Below, one piece after another: positions 48,714 through 59,269 of a stretch of 64,000 bases of DNA. Position numbers and translations under genes: made by a program. Below the pieces are notes generated by a model that was not told the origin of the DNA, searched no databases, and saw only the letters and a list, made by a program, of their open reading frames with translations. The DNA lies in NCBI GenBank assembly GCA_032207245.1, contig CM063510.1:48589995-48653994 (forward strand), read 5' to 3'. Position 1 is the first letter of the stretch. Every line of letters starts with the position of its first letter. The DNA comes from Pardosa pseudoannulata. Lineage: Eukaryota > Arthropoda > Arachnida > Araneae > Lycosidae.

Positions 48714-51430
48714 CTGTAAACTAAAGCAACAATATTATAAATAGGAGAGTTAAAAAATAACCCTTTGTGAACTATGAAAAACAGAATTTTGCACTTACTT
48801 AACGATTTCGCCAGATTTTTATACCATAAATAACCAATATAAATCAAAGTAACAAAATTAATAATAGAGAGTTCAAAGAAAAAAATCACTTTGCAAACAA
48901 TAAAAATAGCATTTTATATACACATTATAATTTCGTGACATATTTATGCCATAAATAATCTATCGATATGCCTTAAAGCCAGACAATCAGAAATATGATA
49001 GTTCATATAACAACAATGTGTAGATATCATGAACAACAATGTGTTATCGATAATGTGTGTATCGTGTGTATATTGTCACCAATGTGTGTATCAATATGCC
49101 CTAAAGCTAGACAATTGGAAATAGGAAAGTTCATATAGCAACAATATGTAAATATCATGAAATATTAATCAAAATGAACAACGATGCGAGCAACTTACAC
49201 GAACATTTTGATTTCAAGATGTATATATGTCATAATAGTTTATAAGGAGAGTAAGACGTTAAAATCATTTTACAAACTTTTTGTACTTTATGTCATTTTG
49301 TATATCTAGAATAAATTGTTTAAAAGAATTTATATTTAGAACAAAGAGAATTCGTTAGTAATATAATATCTTAGCAGAAATTAACAGAGCATTTTGGGTA
49401 ATATTTGAAAAGGTTAAAAAACTTACTTGATGTTTCTAACTGAATTCATTTTTTCTTGATTCCCTGAAAAATAATCTAGAGTTGAGATTACAGGAACAGT
49501 TAAGAGAAATATTCGATTATTCCTATATTACTTTAAGACTATTTCAAATATGCAAACACATTTTCTTTTAAATTACACTGGTGTACAAAATTAAAATTAC
49601 AAACACGTTTCTTGCAATATATAGAAATATCTATGTCTATTGATTTAAAAATTCACGATATATAATGTAATTTGGGAAACCATGTCAATTTATACTTTTA
49701 GTATCTGTTTAAAAATGAAAAGAAAAGTTTACCATCTTTTTAAAAAATTTCTGAACTATTGATACAAAGGAATAGTTAAAAAATATTCCTTTGTGAACTA
49801 TAAAAAACATCCTTTTTTCAATATTTTGACCATATTTGGAGTAACGAGTCCCTTTAGTATGTAAAAAGTAAAACAAAAAATATAATTTTTAAAAAATGTA
49901 ATAGTTCTAAGAGAAATTAAATAATCATAAATTAGTATTAGCTAGACTAGGATTTTCTATACGATTAAAAAATATAAAAACTATAAGAAAATATCTTCTA
50001 AGTAATTGCTGTAAACCAAAGCAACAATATTATAAATAGGATAATTAAAAAAATATTCATTTGTGAACTATAAAAAACAGCATTTTGCACATACTTAACG
50101 ATTTCGCCAGATTTTTTTTACTATAAATAACCAATATAAATCAAAGTAACAAAATTAATAATAGAGAGTTCAAAGAAAAAAATCACTTTGCAAACAATAA
50201 AAATAGCATTTTATATACACATTATAATTTCGTGACATATTTATGCCATACATAATCTATCGATATGCCTTAAAGCCAGACAATCAGAAATAGGAGAGTT
50301 CATATAACAACAATGTGTTGATATCATGAACAACGTGTTATCGATAATGTGTGTATAATGTGTGTATCGTGTGTATATTGTCAACAATGTGTGTATCAAC
50401 ATGCCCTAAAGCCAGACAATCGGAAATAGGAGAGTTCATATAGCAACAATGTGTAAATATCATGAACAACAATGGGAGTAACTTACACGAACATTTTGAT
50501 TTCATGATGTATATATGCCATAATAGTTTATAAGGAGAAAAAGACGTTAAAATCATTTTACAAACTTTTTGTACTTTATGTCATTTTGTATATCTAGAAG
50601 AAATTGTTTAAAAGAAATTATATTTAGAACAAATCAAAGAGAATAATTCGTTAGTAATATAATATCTTAGCAGAAATTAACAGAATATTTTAGGTAATAT
50701 TTGAAAAGGTTAAAAAACTTACTTAGATGCTGCTAACTGAATTCACTTTTTTCTTGTTTCCCTGAAAAATAATCTAAATTTGAGACTACAGGAACAGTTT
50801 AGAGAATATTCGATTATTCCTATATAATTTAAGACTATTTCAAATACGCAAACACATCTTTTAAATTACACTGGTGCACAAAATTAAAATTACAAACATG
50901 TTTCTTGCAATATATAGAAATATATATCTCTATTGATTTAAAAATTCACGATATATAATGTAATTTGGGAGACCATTTCAATTTATGCTTCTAGTGTCTG
51001 TTTAATAGTGAAAAGAAAAGTTTACTATCTTTTTAAAAAAATTCTGAACTATTGATAAGACCAGAAAATGACCAGAAATAAATATTTTGAGAATTTAAAA
51101 AAGTTTAAAACACATTTTCCAGTGGTATTTTTGCATACATAATAACGTTTGAAATACTGTAAAGGGAAATATCAAATTTAGCATGCATTCGTAGATATAT
51201 TAGTTAAATAATTTTATATAATAAAATGTTTCAATATTTTGACCATATTTGGAGGAACGCATCCCTTTAATATGCAAAAACTAAAACAAAAAAATATAAT
51301 TTTTAAGAAACTTATTAATTCTGAGATTCCTTAAACAATCATAAATTATTATTAGTTAGACTATGATTTTCCTTACGATTAGAAAATATAAAAACTATAA
51401 GAAAAAATCTTCTAAGTATACTATAAAGTT
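48714..51430. repeat. Large direct tandem duplication, unit about 1,294 bp
   Basis: Unit 1 (48,714-50,004) and unit 2 (50,008-51,430) share nearly all blocks in order: 'acaatattataaatagg', 'agccagacaatcagaaat' (48,979 and 50,276), the 'gtgtgtatcgtgtgtatatt' cluster, 'aggttaaaaaacttactt', 'acactggtg-acaaaattaa' and 'accatatttgga'. The junction 'cttctaagta/attgctgtaaa' is at about 50,004. The 1,294-1,297-bp offset equals the satellite larger unit just upstream, and parts of the unit are weakly similar to it ('aattcattttttcttg-t-ccctgaaaaa'). It is probably an outlying, diverged part of the same array. Confidence 0.9.
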
Positions 51431-51589
51431 AAGTAAAAACCAAAGGTGTCAAGCTAACACAGATGTTAATATAAGACAGGCAAGGGCTTAAACGACTACG
51501 ATAGCAAAACGTGACCTAACCTCAGAACTCCTTAATTTTAAGTAATTTAATACTTTAGAAAGTAACAGAAAAAAAAATCGTGCTCAACA

Positions 51590-51926
51590 GCTAAATTTTA
51601 AAAGTGAGAAGAAAAAAAAAACTCCCCGTGGGTTGGGTTCCGCACCCCATCCCTTTTTTTAAAGGCTTTTTTCTTTTTTCATACACAGGTCGTCGTCTCT
51701 TGGAGAAAACACCTGGAAAAGTCCACGACTTTTATGGAAGCCAGGTGAAAATGAATTCAAGTCATCAAAAGTTCAGTTTTTAGTCAAATGTTACCATCCA
51801 GTTATTAAAGATCATGACCAGCCAATCTAAGGAGGTTTGAAAAGATAACCGAGCCACGCGCATTCGGGGGAGAGTCCCGAAGTTTAGATTTTTCGATAAA
51901 TTGGCTTTTGAGTACAGATCATTATG
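51590..51926. other. GC-richer unique island with compound dyad
   Basis: Contains 'gtgggttgggttccgcaccc' near 51,627 and 'gccacgcgcattcgggggag' near 51,853. The dyad at 51,710-51,747 has an outer pair CACCTGG/CCAGGTG (both E-boxes) and an inner pair AAAAGTC-CAC-GACTTTT, with an extra ATGGAAG on one side. TTTTATGG, a possible posterior-Hox/Cdx-type site, overlaps the dyad. No gene is recognised; the sequence is consistent with, but not proof of, a regulatory element. Confidence 0.35.
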
Positions 51927-51934
51927 CTCTAGTT

Positions 51935-52200
51935 CAGAGGTGGAAACTCTTTTGCCATTACGGGCTACATTTAAGTTAGGTCTACATAGAAGAAGTCACA
52001 TACGTTATTGCAATAGCTATAGTTAAGATATGCCTATAAATGCAACATTTGTGAAGAGTGTTTATATAATTTCAATTTAATGTACTATATAGAAATAATA
52101 AAAAATAAAATATCTTCATTTATTTATTAGCATAAAAACTTACAATATGAAATATTTCTGTATTCACATAAGCATTGTAATGTGTTGTAACATCAATCTT
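51935..52200 (+). mobile_element. hAT-like left end (partial element)
   Basis: CAGAGGTGGAAACTC at 51,935, followed by 'ttttgccattacgggctaca', resembles the start of hAT-type elements such as the one at 39,364. It is preceded by CTCTAGTT (51,927-51,934), which fits the hAT target-site consensus. No matching right terminus was found, so the element is truncated or decayed and its right limit is a guess. Confidence 0.45.
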
Positions 52201-53110
52201 TAATTTTTATTAAATAACTACATACTTAAACACCAGTTCAAATAAAAAATAATAAAGTAGAAAAAAATTTTACTTAAATTTATTGCTTTAAAAAGAAATA
52301 CAATAGAAAAACAATAATATAGAGTAGAAATAGTAATGATATTAGAAGAGGTGTTTTTAAATAAATTTAATGTTTTATATAGAAATGCAATTAAAAAATT
52401 ACAATAGGCTGTTACCATCAGTATCAGGGAAATTCATGCCATTCTTTATTTAATTCTATTATTTTTTTACAATTTTCGTAATCTATGTCACTAAATATTA
52501 ATTATTACAAGAACCTTCTTTTATCAGACTGACGCGTAGCATGTGCGAAGTGTTCAGCACACACAGGCACTGTAGGGAAACAGCACCGTATTGCAGAATC
52601 GATTCAAATCACAGCTAGGCCAAAGACAAAACTGAAAAAAATTTTTAATGAAATCGAATATGAACAACCGATGCTAGGTTGCATTGCAGTACTCTAATCG
52701 AAAGTACTTATATAGGAAAGTAATAAAGTCTGAGTATTCGAGAACAGCGATGGAACAGAAATCGAGTATTTGATCGAGTATTCTGCCCATAGTTATGTCA
52801 GACGAATCACGCAGTCCATTAAGAATCGGACACTCCCTAAACAATAAGCCGAAAAATGATCCGAAATAGATATTTTCAAAATTAAAAATACTTTTTAAGT
52901 GGTGTTTTTGCTACTTATATGTATATTGAGATGTACAGTTTTCATTAAAAAATAAGCAATGTTCAAAATGTTTTCTGAAAAAAAAGTCTTGTTTAGTTTT
53001 TAATCTTTCGTATTATAATGTAAAAATTAGAAGTATTTTGCATCTATGAAATACTTAACATTCACTATATTATTTATTTCTCAAATATAATTAATAACAT
53101 TACATCTGTA
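52201..53110. other. Anonymous DNA
   Basis: Mostly AT-rich. A GC-moderate patch at 52,525-52,850 contains 'gactgacgcgtagcatgtgc' but no recognisable feature. No gene. Confidence 0.45.
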
Positions 53111-53371
<261 letters not shown>

Positions 53372-53495
53372 ATCTACAAATAAATTATTATGTGCAAATG
53401 GCGTTGAAAATTTAAAAAATAAATCCACCACAAAAGTTTTCAGTATAAAAAATTCAAAATTTAAAAATATAATGACAATAATTAAATCATTTGAA

Positions 53496-53496
<1 letters not shown>

Positions 53497-53543
<47 letters not shown>

Positions 53544-53559
53544 TGTGTGTGTGTGTGTA
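53497..53559. repeat. (AT)n(GT)n microsatellite
   Basis: About 22 AT units, then 'gc', then eight to nine GT units. Confidence 0.95.
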
Positions 53560-53579
53560 GTATATCAAAATTATTTCAC

Positions 53580-54090
53580 TTTAATATCTCTTTAAGAACC
53601 TCCTCTCACATTCTAATTCTTTAAAATCTATTTTCCCAGCCACAAAATGTCTTAATCAAACAGTGTGCTCGACTTAAAATTTCTTCCAACCCATTTATTA
53701 AACCATTCGATGCAATAGATGCACATTTTCTGTCCACTCACCGCATTTTCCATCTGTCGCAGGGAAATGGCTCAGTTTCCCCCCTGATCTAACAGTTAAA
53801 TTCGCTGACTAAATTTCCGTTTCTCTGGAAAATATTTCGCCTTTGTCTCGCTATGGGGTTCACCTCTGTTTCAGCACGTGTTCATTCTCTCGTCTGCCCC
53901 TGACTAGTGACAATGTCATTTTCTAGCAGCTCTTAAATAAAATTTCAATTAGACTTAGATTTGTGTACCTTTCTCTTCAATGTGGCCCGATCTGATTAGG
54001 CATCTCCTTTCCCAGTAGCCCCGGCAAGTAAAAACAATGGGCTACATAATTATTGTGTTTGGCAGTTATTTATGGATTGCACATATAAAT
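53580..54090. other. GC-moderate unique stretch, candidate regulatory sequence
   Basis: Clearly less AT-biased, non-repetitive and about 500 bp long. It contains a CACGTG E-box (53,876), TTTATGG (54,069) and TAATTA (54,045) in an otherwise anonymous context. No useful open frame exists on either strand. It resembles a conserved non-coding element more than any repeat here, but that is inference. Confidence 0.35.
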
Positions 54091-54114
54091 ATATGTTTAA
54101 TGTAGGTTTTGTGT

Positions 54115-54117
<3 letters not shown>

Positions 54118-54159
<42 letters not shown>
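54118..54159. repeat. (TA)n microsatellite
   Basis: About 20 TA units. Confidence 0.95.
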
Positions 54160-54161
<2 letters not shown>

Positions 54162-54508
54162 AGACGGATTTCTCGATGGGTGGTTGCAGTCATGGCCATA
54201 AAAATGACACCGTTTTAGCTAAAGACTTTTATTAAGATAATGTTACAGGACGGGTTTCCATTTCATCATAGAGACAGGACAAACTAATGAGTCAGCTAGG
54301 ATGAAGTTATATATAAAAATGCCCTTAAAGCCTGGACAACATATGTGGGAAAATCTCTAGAAAAATCTGCCTCCAACAGCGGGCATCTCCTTTTTGTTTG
54401 GAAATAGCCCTAGTGGTTAATTTAGGTTAGGAGTTAAAAGGGGAATGCAGAAGGACGCAGGAATTTTTAGCCCTTGACTACAGATTTGAAAACCTTTGAG
54501 AATTTTCG

Positions 54509-54509
<1 letters not shown>
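54160..54509. other. Anonymous DNA
   Basis: GC-moderate, no recognisable motif or open frame of interest. Confidence 0.4.

Positions 54510-54582
<73 letters not shown>
54510..54582. repeat. (AT)n microsatellite
   Basis: About 36 AT units. Confidence 0.95.
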
Positions 54583-54586
<4 letters not shown>

Positions 54587-54792
54587 TAAATCTTTTGATG
54601 TACAATTAGTAAAGCATATACTTTCCTCAAATAAGCAACTGATTACTAATTTTATACACAGAATTCTATATATATTCCATATCCATACGACAAGTATCCA
54701 TTTGTTATTAATTTGTGTTAGTTTTCGATTTTGTTGGTGAAAAAATAATTACTTAAAATTGTTTTATAAAATCAAAAAATAGCAGACAAATC

Positions 54793-54901
54793 ATGATCCA
54801 AAAGAAATTGAATGACTTGACAATGATATCGTTAGAAAATGAAATCTTGATCCAAAAGAAGTTGAATGACTTGACAATGATATCGTTGGAAAATGATTTT
54901 T
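54793..54901. repeat. 54-bp tandem duplication that preserves a reading frame
   Basis: 'tgatccaaaagaa' begins at 54,794 and again at 54,848. The two 54-bp units differ at about three positions. In the plus-strand open frame 54,793-54,981 (62 codons) the duplication gives an 18-residue repeat beginning '[15 protein letters not shown]'. No family is recognised, and because the frame lacks any other support I list it only as a repeat. Confidence 0.88.
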
Positions 54902-55173
<272 letters not shown>

Positions 55174-55184
55174 GCAATTCCATT

Positions 55185-56590
55185 GTTACAGTGTGACACA
55201 TCGTACTACTGTTATCTCTTTTTCTATAAATTATTTAATGTTTTAAACATATATTTTTTCATAAAGCATATCCACCCCCCAAAGAAGTATTTTGCAAAAA
55301 TTAAAGATTTTTCGTTTCTTCTTTATATGTTTAAATAATTATAAATATGCTGTTATGGGTGTGGCAGTTATTTTACCAGATGTTACACATAGGTTCACAA
55401 TTACCAATTTTTCTGTGAATAGGTAATATGTAAAAGTTATTGACAATTTTTGTATGATAAAGAAGGTTAGTTGTTTAATACTATGTTTTACTTGTAAATT
55501 TTCAACACAAATATAATTACCAGATTTTTTTCAAAAAATATGTTACGGGTGTGACAGAGTTCAGAATTCTTTTAAAAAATCTTACATTAAAAGTTCTGTT
55601 TTCAACAGCAAATGAACGAACCAAGTCAGACATGCTTGCAATAGTCAAATTAGTTTATTCGTCCTAACTTTTATCATTTAAAATGATATTGCCCTCTAAT
55701 GTTTATGAGAATTGATGGCTTTACTCTAATTATATATTTTTCCTTGCTTTCACACGACGTTTTTTTTTACTTCTGGCCAGATCCAGTATATTACAATCTT
55801 TTTTAAGCAACTCAATGTTATATCTGACCTGTTTAAAAATATTCCAGTAATATCAGCAAAATTTTTTAATGCCATTTTGGCATCCATAGTTACGAGTATG
55901 ACACATCATACGATTGTTATTCCTTTTTCTATAAAGTATTTAATATTTCCAATATATATTTTTAATGAAGCAAATACATCACCCAAGGAAGCATTTTGCA
56001 AAAATTGAAGAATTTCCGTTCCTTCTTTACATGTTTAAAAAATTATAAATATGTTGTTGTGGATGTGAAAGTTATTTTACCAGGTGATATATAGAGGTTC
56101 ACAATTATTAATTTTTAGCTAATAGGTAATATTTAAAAGTCATTAAATTTTTTAATGATAAAGAAATTTTAATGTTTAATACTATGTGTTACTTGTAAAT
56201 TTTCAACGGCAAATATAATTACTAGATTTCTTTCAAAAAAAAAAAAAAAAAAATAAAAAAAAAAAAAAAAAAAAAAACGTGTTACTCGTGTTATGGGTGT
56301 CACTCAGTTGAGAATACTTTTGAAAATTCTTACATTAAAAGTACGATTTTCAACAATAAATGAATAAACTAAGCCATACATGTTTGTAAGAGTTAAATTA
56401 ATTTATTTGTTCTAACTTTTATCAATAAAATTAAATTTGGTTTCTGTTATCTATGAGAATTTTGAGAATTTATTTTAAGAATGATTTCCATGCTTTCACA
56501 TTACGTTTCTTTTTCTTCTGGACAGATCTAGTATCTTCCAATTTTTTCATGTAACTCTATGTTACTTCTGACCTACTTTGGAAAACTTCA
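55185..56590. repeat. 705-bp tandem duplication with recurrent GTTACGGGTGTGACA motif
   Basis: Unit 1 (55,185-55,888) and unit 2 (55,889-56,590) align throughout, for example 'tgacacatc' at 55,194 and 55,899, 'gcattttgcaaaaatt', 'tttaatactatgt', 'ttacttgtaaattttcaac', 'cttacattaaaagt'. The motif GTTAYGGGTGTGRCA and variants occur at 55,185, 55,352, 55,542, 55,889, 56,056 and 56,290, that is at offsets 0, 167 and about 357-401 in each unit. An outlying copy lies at 57,373. On the minus strand both units contain a related coding-like stretch: unit 1 reads 'VRYNIELLKKDCNILDLARS', then 'KKKRRVKARK'; unit 2 is frame-broken. I do not recognise the element. Confidence 0.85.
56235..56277. repeat. Poly(A) tract inside unit 2
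   Basis: About 42 A with a single T. It is absent from unit 1 at the corresponding position and accounts for most of the larger spacing between motif copies in unit 2. Confidence 0.95.
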
Positions 56591-56826
56591 GAGACCTAAG
56601 AAAGAAAAATCATATATTTTTTTTTAATCTGCCACTTGCAAAGGAAGATTCCTGTATAAAATCAGAAGCAGCAATTAAAAATCCCTGATTTTTATAACGG
56701 TATTCCTGAGATGTTTAGATTTATGCTCACATTCTGCTTTAACTTTCCTTAATGCTTTACTGTATGTCTGTTTATAACGATAAAAACCAATGGGCTATTT
56801 TATTCATTTGATTTGTTTTACTGATT
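56591..56826. other. AT-rich stretch between the tandem duplication and the basic reading frame
   Basis: On the minus strand this would continue the decayed gene from 57,048, but frames are broken and no motif is clear. Confidence 0.35.
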
Positions 56827-57048
56827 TTATCGAGTAGAATTCTTAATTTTCTGTTTTCTTCTCTTCCAACATTTTTTCTTTATTTCAGCATAACACTTTC
56901 CTTTTTCACTCAATAACTTCCTTCTATTACTATTTATGTATTCTCTATTTTTTATTTGTCTTTGTTTTTAAATATGTTCATGCGCTTTGATAGAATCACT
57001 TCTTTGGTTTTTCCTATGTTTCGCTACTCTAGTTTTAGATATTTTCAT
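56827..57048 (-). pseudogene. Decayed Lys/Arg-rich reading frame of an unnamed repeat family
   Basis: From ATG at 57,048-57,046 the minus strand reads 26 codons beginning 'MKISKTRVAKHRKNQRS', one stop, then 46 more codons in the same frame, including 'KQRQIKNREY', 'KLLSEKGKCYAEIKKKCWKR' and 'RKQK', to a stop at 56,827. The pattern of regularly spaced basic residues with 'KxRxxKxRKN...KNREY' resembles the N-terminal basic region of an uncharacterised, repeat-associated protein family I recall from arthropods and cnidarians. That recollection is not verified. Together with the 'RSKKKRRVKARK' fragments in the tandem units it suggests a dead gene running from 57,048 to about 55,740 on this strand. 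Confidence 0.4.
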
Positions 57049-58395
57049 GACCTGAATAACAAAATTAATGCATTTAGTAAGACTTTATATAAAAGAAAGC
57101 AAAATAAATAATTTAAATCTTTCAGAAATTTAAACTTGCATAGCAAAATCATATTTTCAGTAGTACTTGAAAATAAAATTAATTAATCGCTAATTAGAAC
57201 TAAAAAAGAGGTTTATGTATACAGTATCACAATTTTTACATTAAGTAACACAATATAAAATATTTATTTATTAAATTTAACCATCGAACCATACATCTGA
57301 AAACAAGTTTTAACCAGTAAATACAAAACAACAAATTATTACACAGGATTAATGAAATTTTTATCACATAGCGTTACGGGTGTGACACTGCATATGCCTA
57401 ATTAATATATTAAAAAATATCCATCTGTGAAATATAGCTATTAGATATGCTTGGGAAAACATGTTTTATAAAGTGAATCCAAAAGATCAAGTTGCTAGGC
57501 TCAATAGCTTTTTCTAAAATGTATATTTTCTTCAACACCTCAAAAAACAGGATTTGAATGCATCTGAAATGACAATCAACAAAAGTGTGCACCTACGAAT
57601 GTGGCTGCAATTAGTATTGTAGAATCATAATCTGAAAGAGTGGATTATTCAATAACAACTCAATCGAATTTAGTGTAAATTTTTATTTATTTTAAGCATT
57701 AGAAAATAAAAATAATTTCATATTTATAACCAGTGAACTTTTAGCAACACTTTGATATATGACACATGCGATTGGAACTAGTTTTCAAATTTGGTCATTG
57801 AGTAACTGTTGATATGGAAGGGCTGATATATATTATCACTACAAAAATTAACCGCTGGTTAAGAGTGAAAATAGCCACTATTATTTTTACTTGCCCGGGA
57901 TTACTGGGCAATGAGAAGACTAATTAATAATCCTATTATTGAAGGTGCAGTCTGGCCGTCCTATTAAAAGAAGCAGGTAGTCCGTAGTGGAACTTAACTT
58001 TTATTCCATATCTAAGACATGTTACTCTGGCAAGATTAGAGAAGGGAATGATACATGAAAACACTAGTTGAGACTCCACAGCGAGATGAAGCAGAGAATA
58101 TTCCAAAAAAACCGGCTGCTTAGTCAGTGTTCTTAACAGTAAAAAAGGAACTTGGATTAGTAGAAAAGGAGAACCATTTGCTAGTGAAATCTGGAAAATG
58201 TGGCGACTGGACAGAAAATTTGCATTTCGTGCAGAGTTAGCTTTGGAAAATGGATTGGAAGAATTCAAGCCGCAGATACTCCTTTAGATAAGATATTTTG
58301 TGGAGGGGAAAATAAATATGAAAGAGTTGAGAAGGGGAAGATGCAAATTTTAGAGATATTTAAGTGTAATAATTTTGATATATCACATATATAAA
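57049..58395. other. Anonymous AT-rich DNA
   Basis: Includes the outlying GTTACGGGTGTGACA motif at 57,373. The 110-codon minus-strand open frame at 57,936-58,268 and the 64-codon plus-strand frame at 58,200-58,394 show no recognisable domain, so no gene is called. Confidence 0.4.
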
Positions 58396-58427
58396 TGTGT
58401 GTATGTGTGTGTGTGGGGTGTGTGTGC
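58396..58427. repeat. Imperfect (GT)n microsatellite
   Basis: GT-rich run with 'gtatgtgtgtgtgtggggtg'. Confidence 0.9.
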
Positions 58428-59269
58428 GATAAATCACAGTTTTTTTTAAAGGTATTACATAGATTCTTCTCACAAATAAACTACCAAGCGCCGGGCCTGG
58501 CAATACTGTTATATTCAGAATAAAAATTATGAAAACCAATGTTTGTAAATATATTTTTATATTTCATGTTTGATTTATTAAAGCTGCTAACATAATAAAC
58601 AGTAATTATTACTGTCGATAGTAACGAGAAGAATATTTTATATTTACAAAAATTTAAAAATACTAAAAAATTAAACTGTAGGTTACTGTGGAATTCATTT
58701 CTAGCTTATGTAGTTGGGATGTACATTTAAAATTCAACAGCGGTTTTACAGCATCGGTATTAATAATGGTTAGATGGAGGCAATAAGCATCTATAAGAAT
58801 TACAAGATAAGAGCATCTATAAGAATAAAATGCAATAAGAAGTATAAACTATGGTTGCTAGTATAGTAAAAAATACAGTACAGATAAAATCAATGCACTG
58901 ACTGTACCAAAATTTTAAATTTGCAAACGTATGGAGAACAATTTTTGAAATTCTTAATCATACTGAAACTTAATTGAAAACAAATATGAGTACTTATTTT
59001 ATAAAATCAATGAAAATGGAATAAAAAACATATACTATGATCGTTAAAATATTTAAAACAGTATACAAAACTTTTATACACAACTGTAATCGGAAAAGCC
59101 ATCGGGTTGCCCAAAATTCACATACTTGGCGTGATAAATATAAATCAGAAATCAAATACTTAGGCCACACTAAACTGCAGTAAAGTCGAAATTAGAAGTT
59201 ATACGAAAAAAAAAACATTAGTTAGTTTGTTTATTAGCGGTCAAGTTGTATAATTAAAACGAAGTTTTG
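58428..59269. other. AT-rich stretch upstream of the BEL/Pao relic
   Basis: No gag core or LTR is recognised. Short repeats of 'gcatctataagaa' occur near 58,788 and 58,812. Confidence 0.4.

Larger units (their letters stand above)
40600..48960. repeat. Nested (higher-order) AT-rich satellite
   Basis: Subunits of about 118-130 bp share blocks such as 'cactttgtgaacaatgaaaa', 'cattacgattttgt', 'accaatcaatataaa' and 'aacaaaattaaaaatagg' (for example at 42,321, 42,450 and 42,578). They are organised into larger units. The anchor 'ttcatgttt' in 'attcattcttttcatgtttc' recurs at 41,461, 42,758, 44,052, 45,469 and 46,724, giving periods of 1,297, 1,294, 1,417 and 1,255 bp. Each larger unit also has a distinct segment ('agtttcctaaatata', 'cttgaataatgttaag', 'gtgagattatacgtagtgt'). 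The 1,417-bp unit has one extra subunit. From about 48,000 on only subunits are seen. The left part, 40,600-41,440, is more diverged. A family C SINE interrupts it at 47,589. Confidence 0.9.

Noticed and set aside
40600..51430. CRISPR array, because of many short regularly spaced repeats
   Set aside because: The whole sequence repeats, with no unique spacers, the repeats are long and degenerate, and the genome is eukaryotic.
57936..58268. 110-codon minus-strand frame as a candidate gene
   Set aside because: No recognisable domain. The overlapping plus-strand frame is equally open, and nothing in the context supports transcription.
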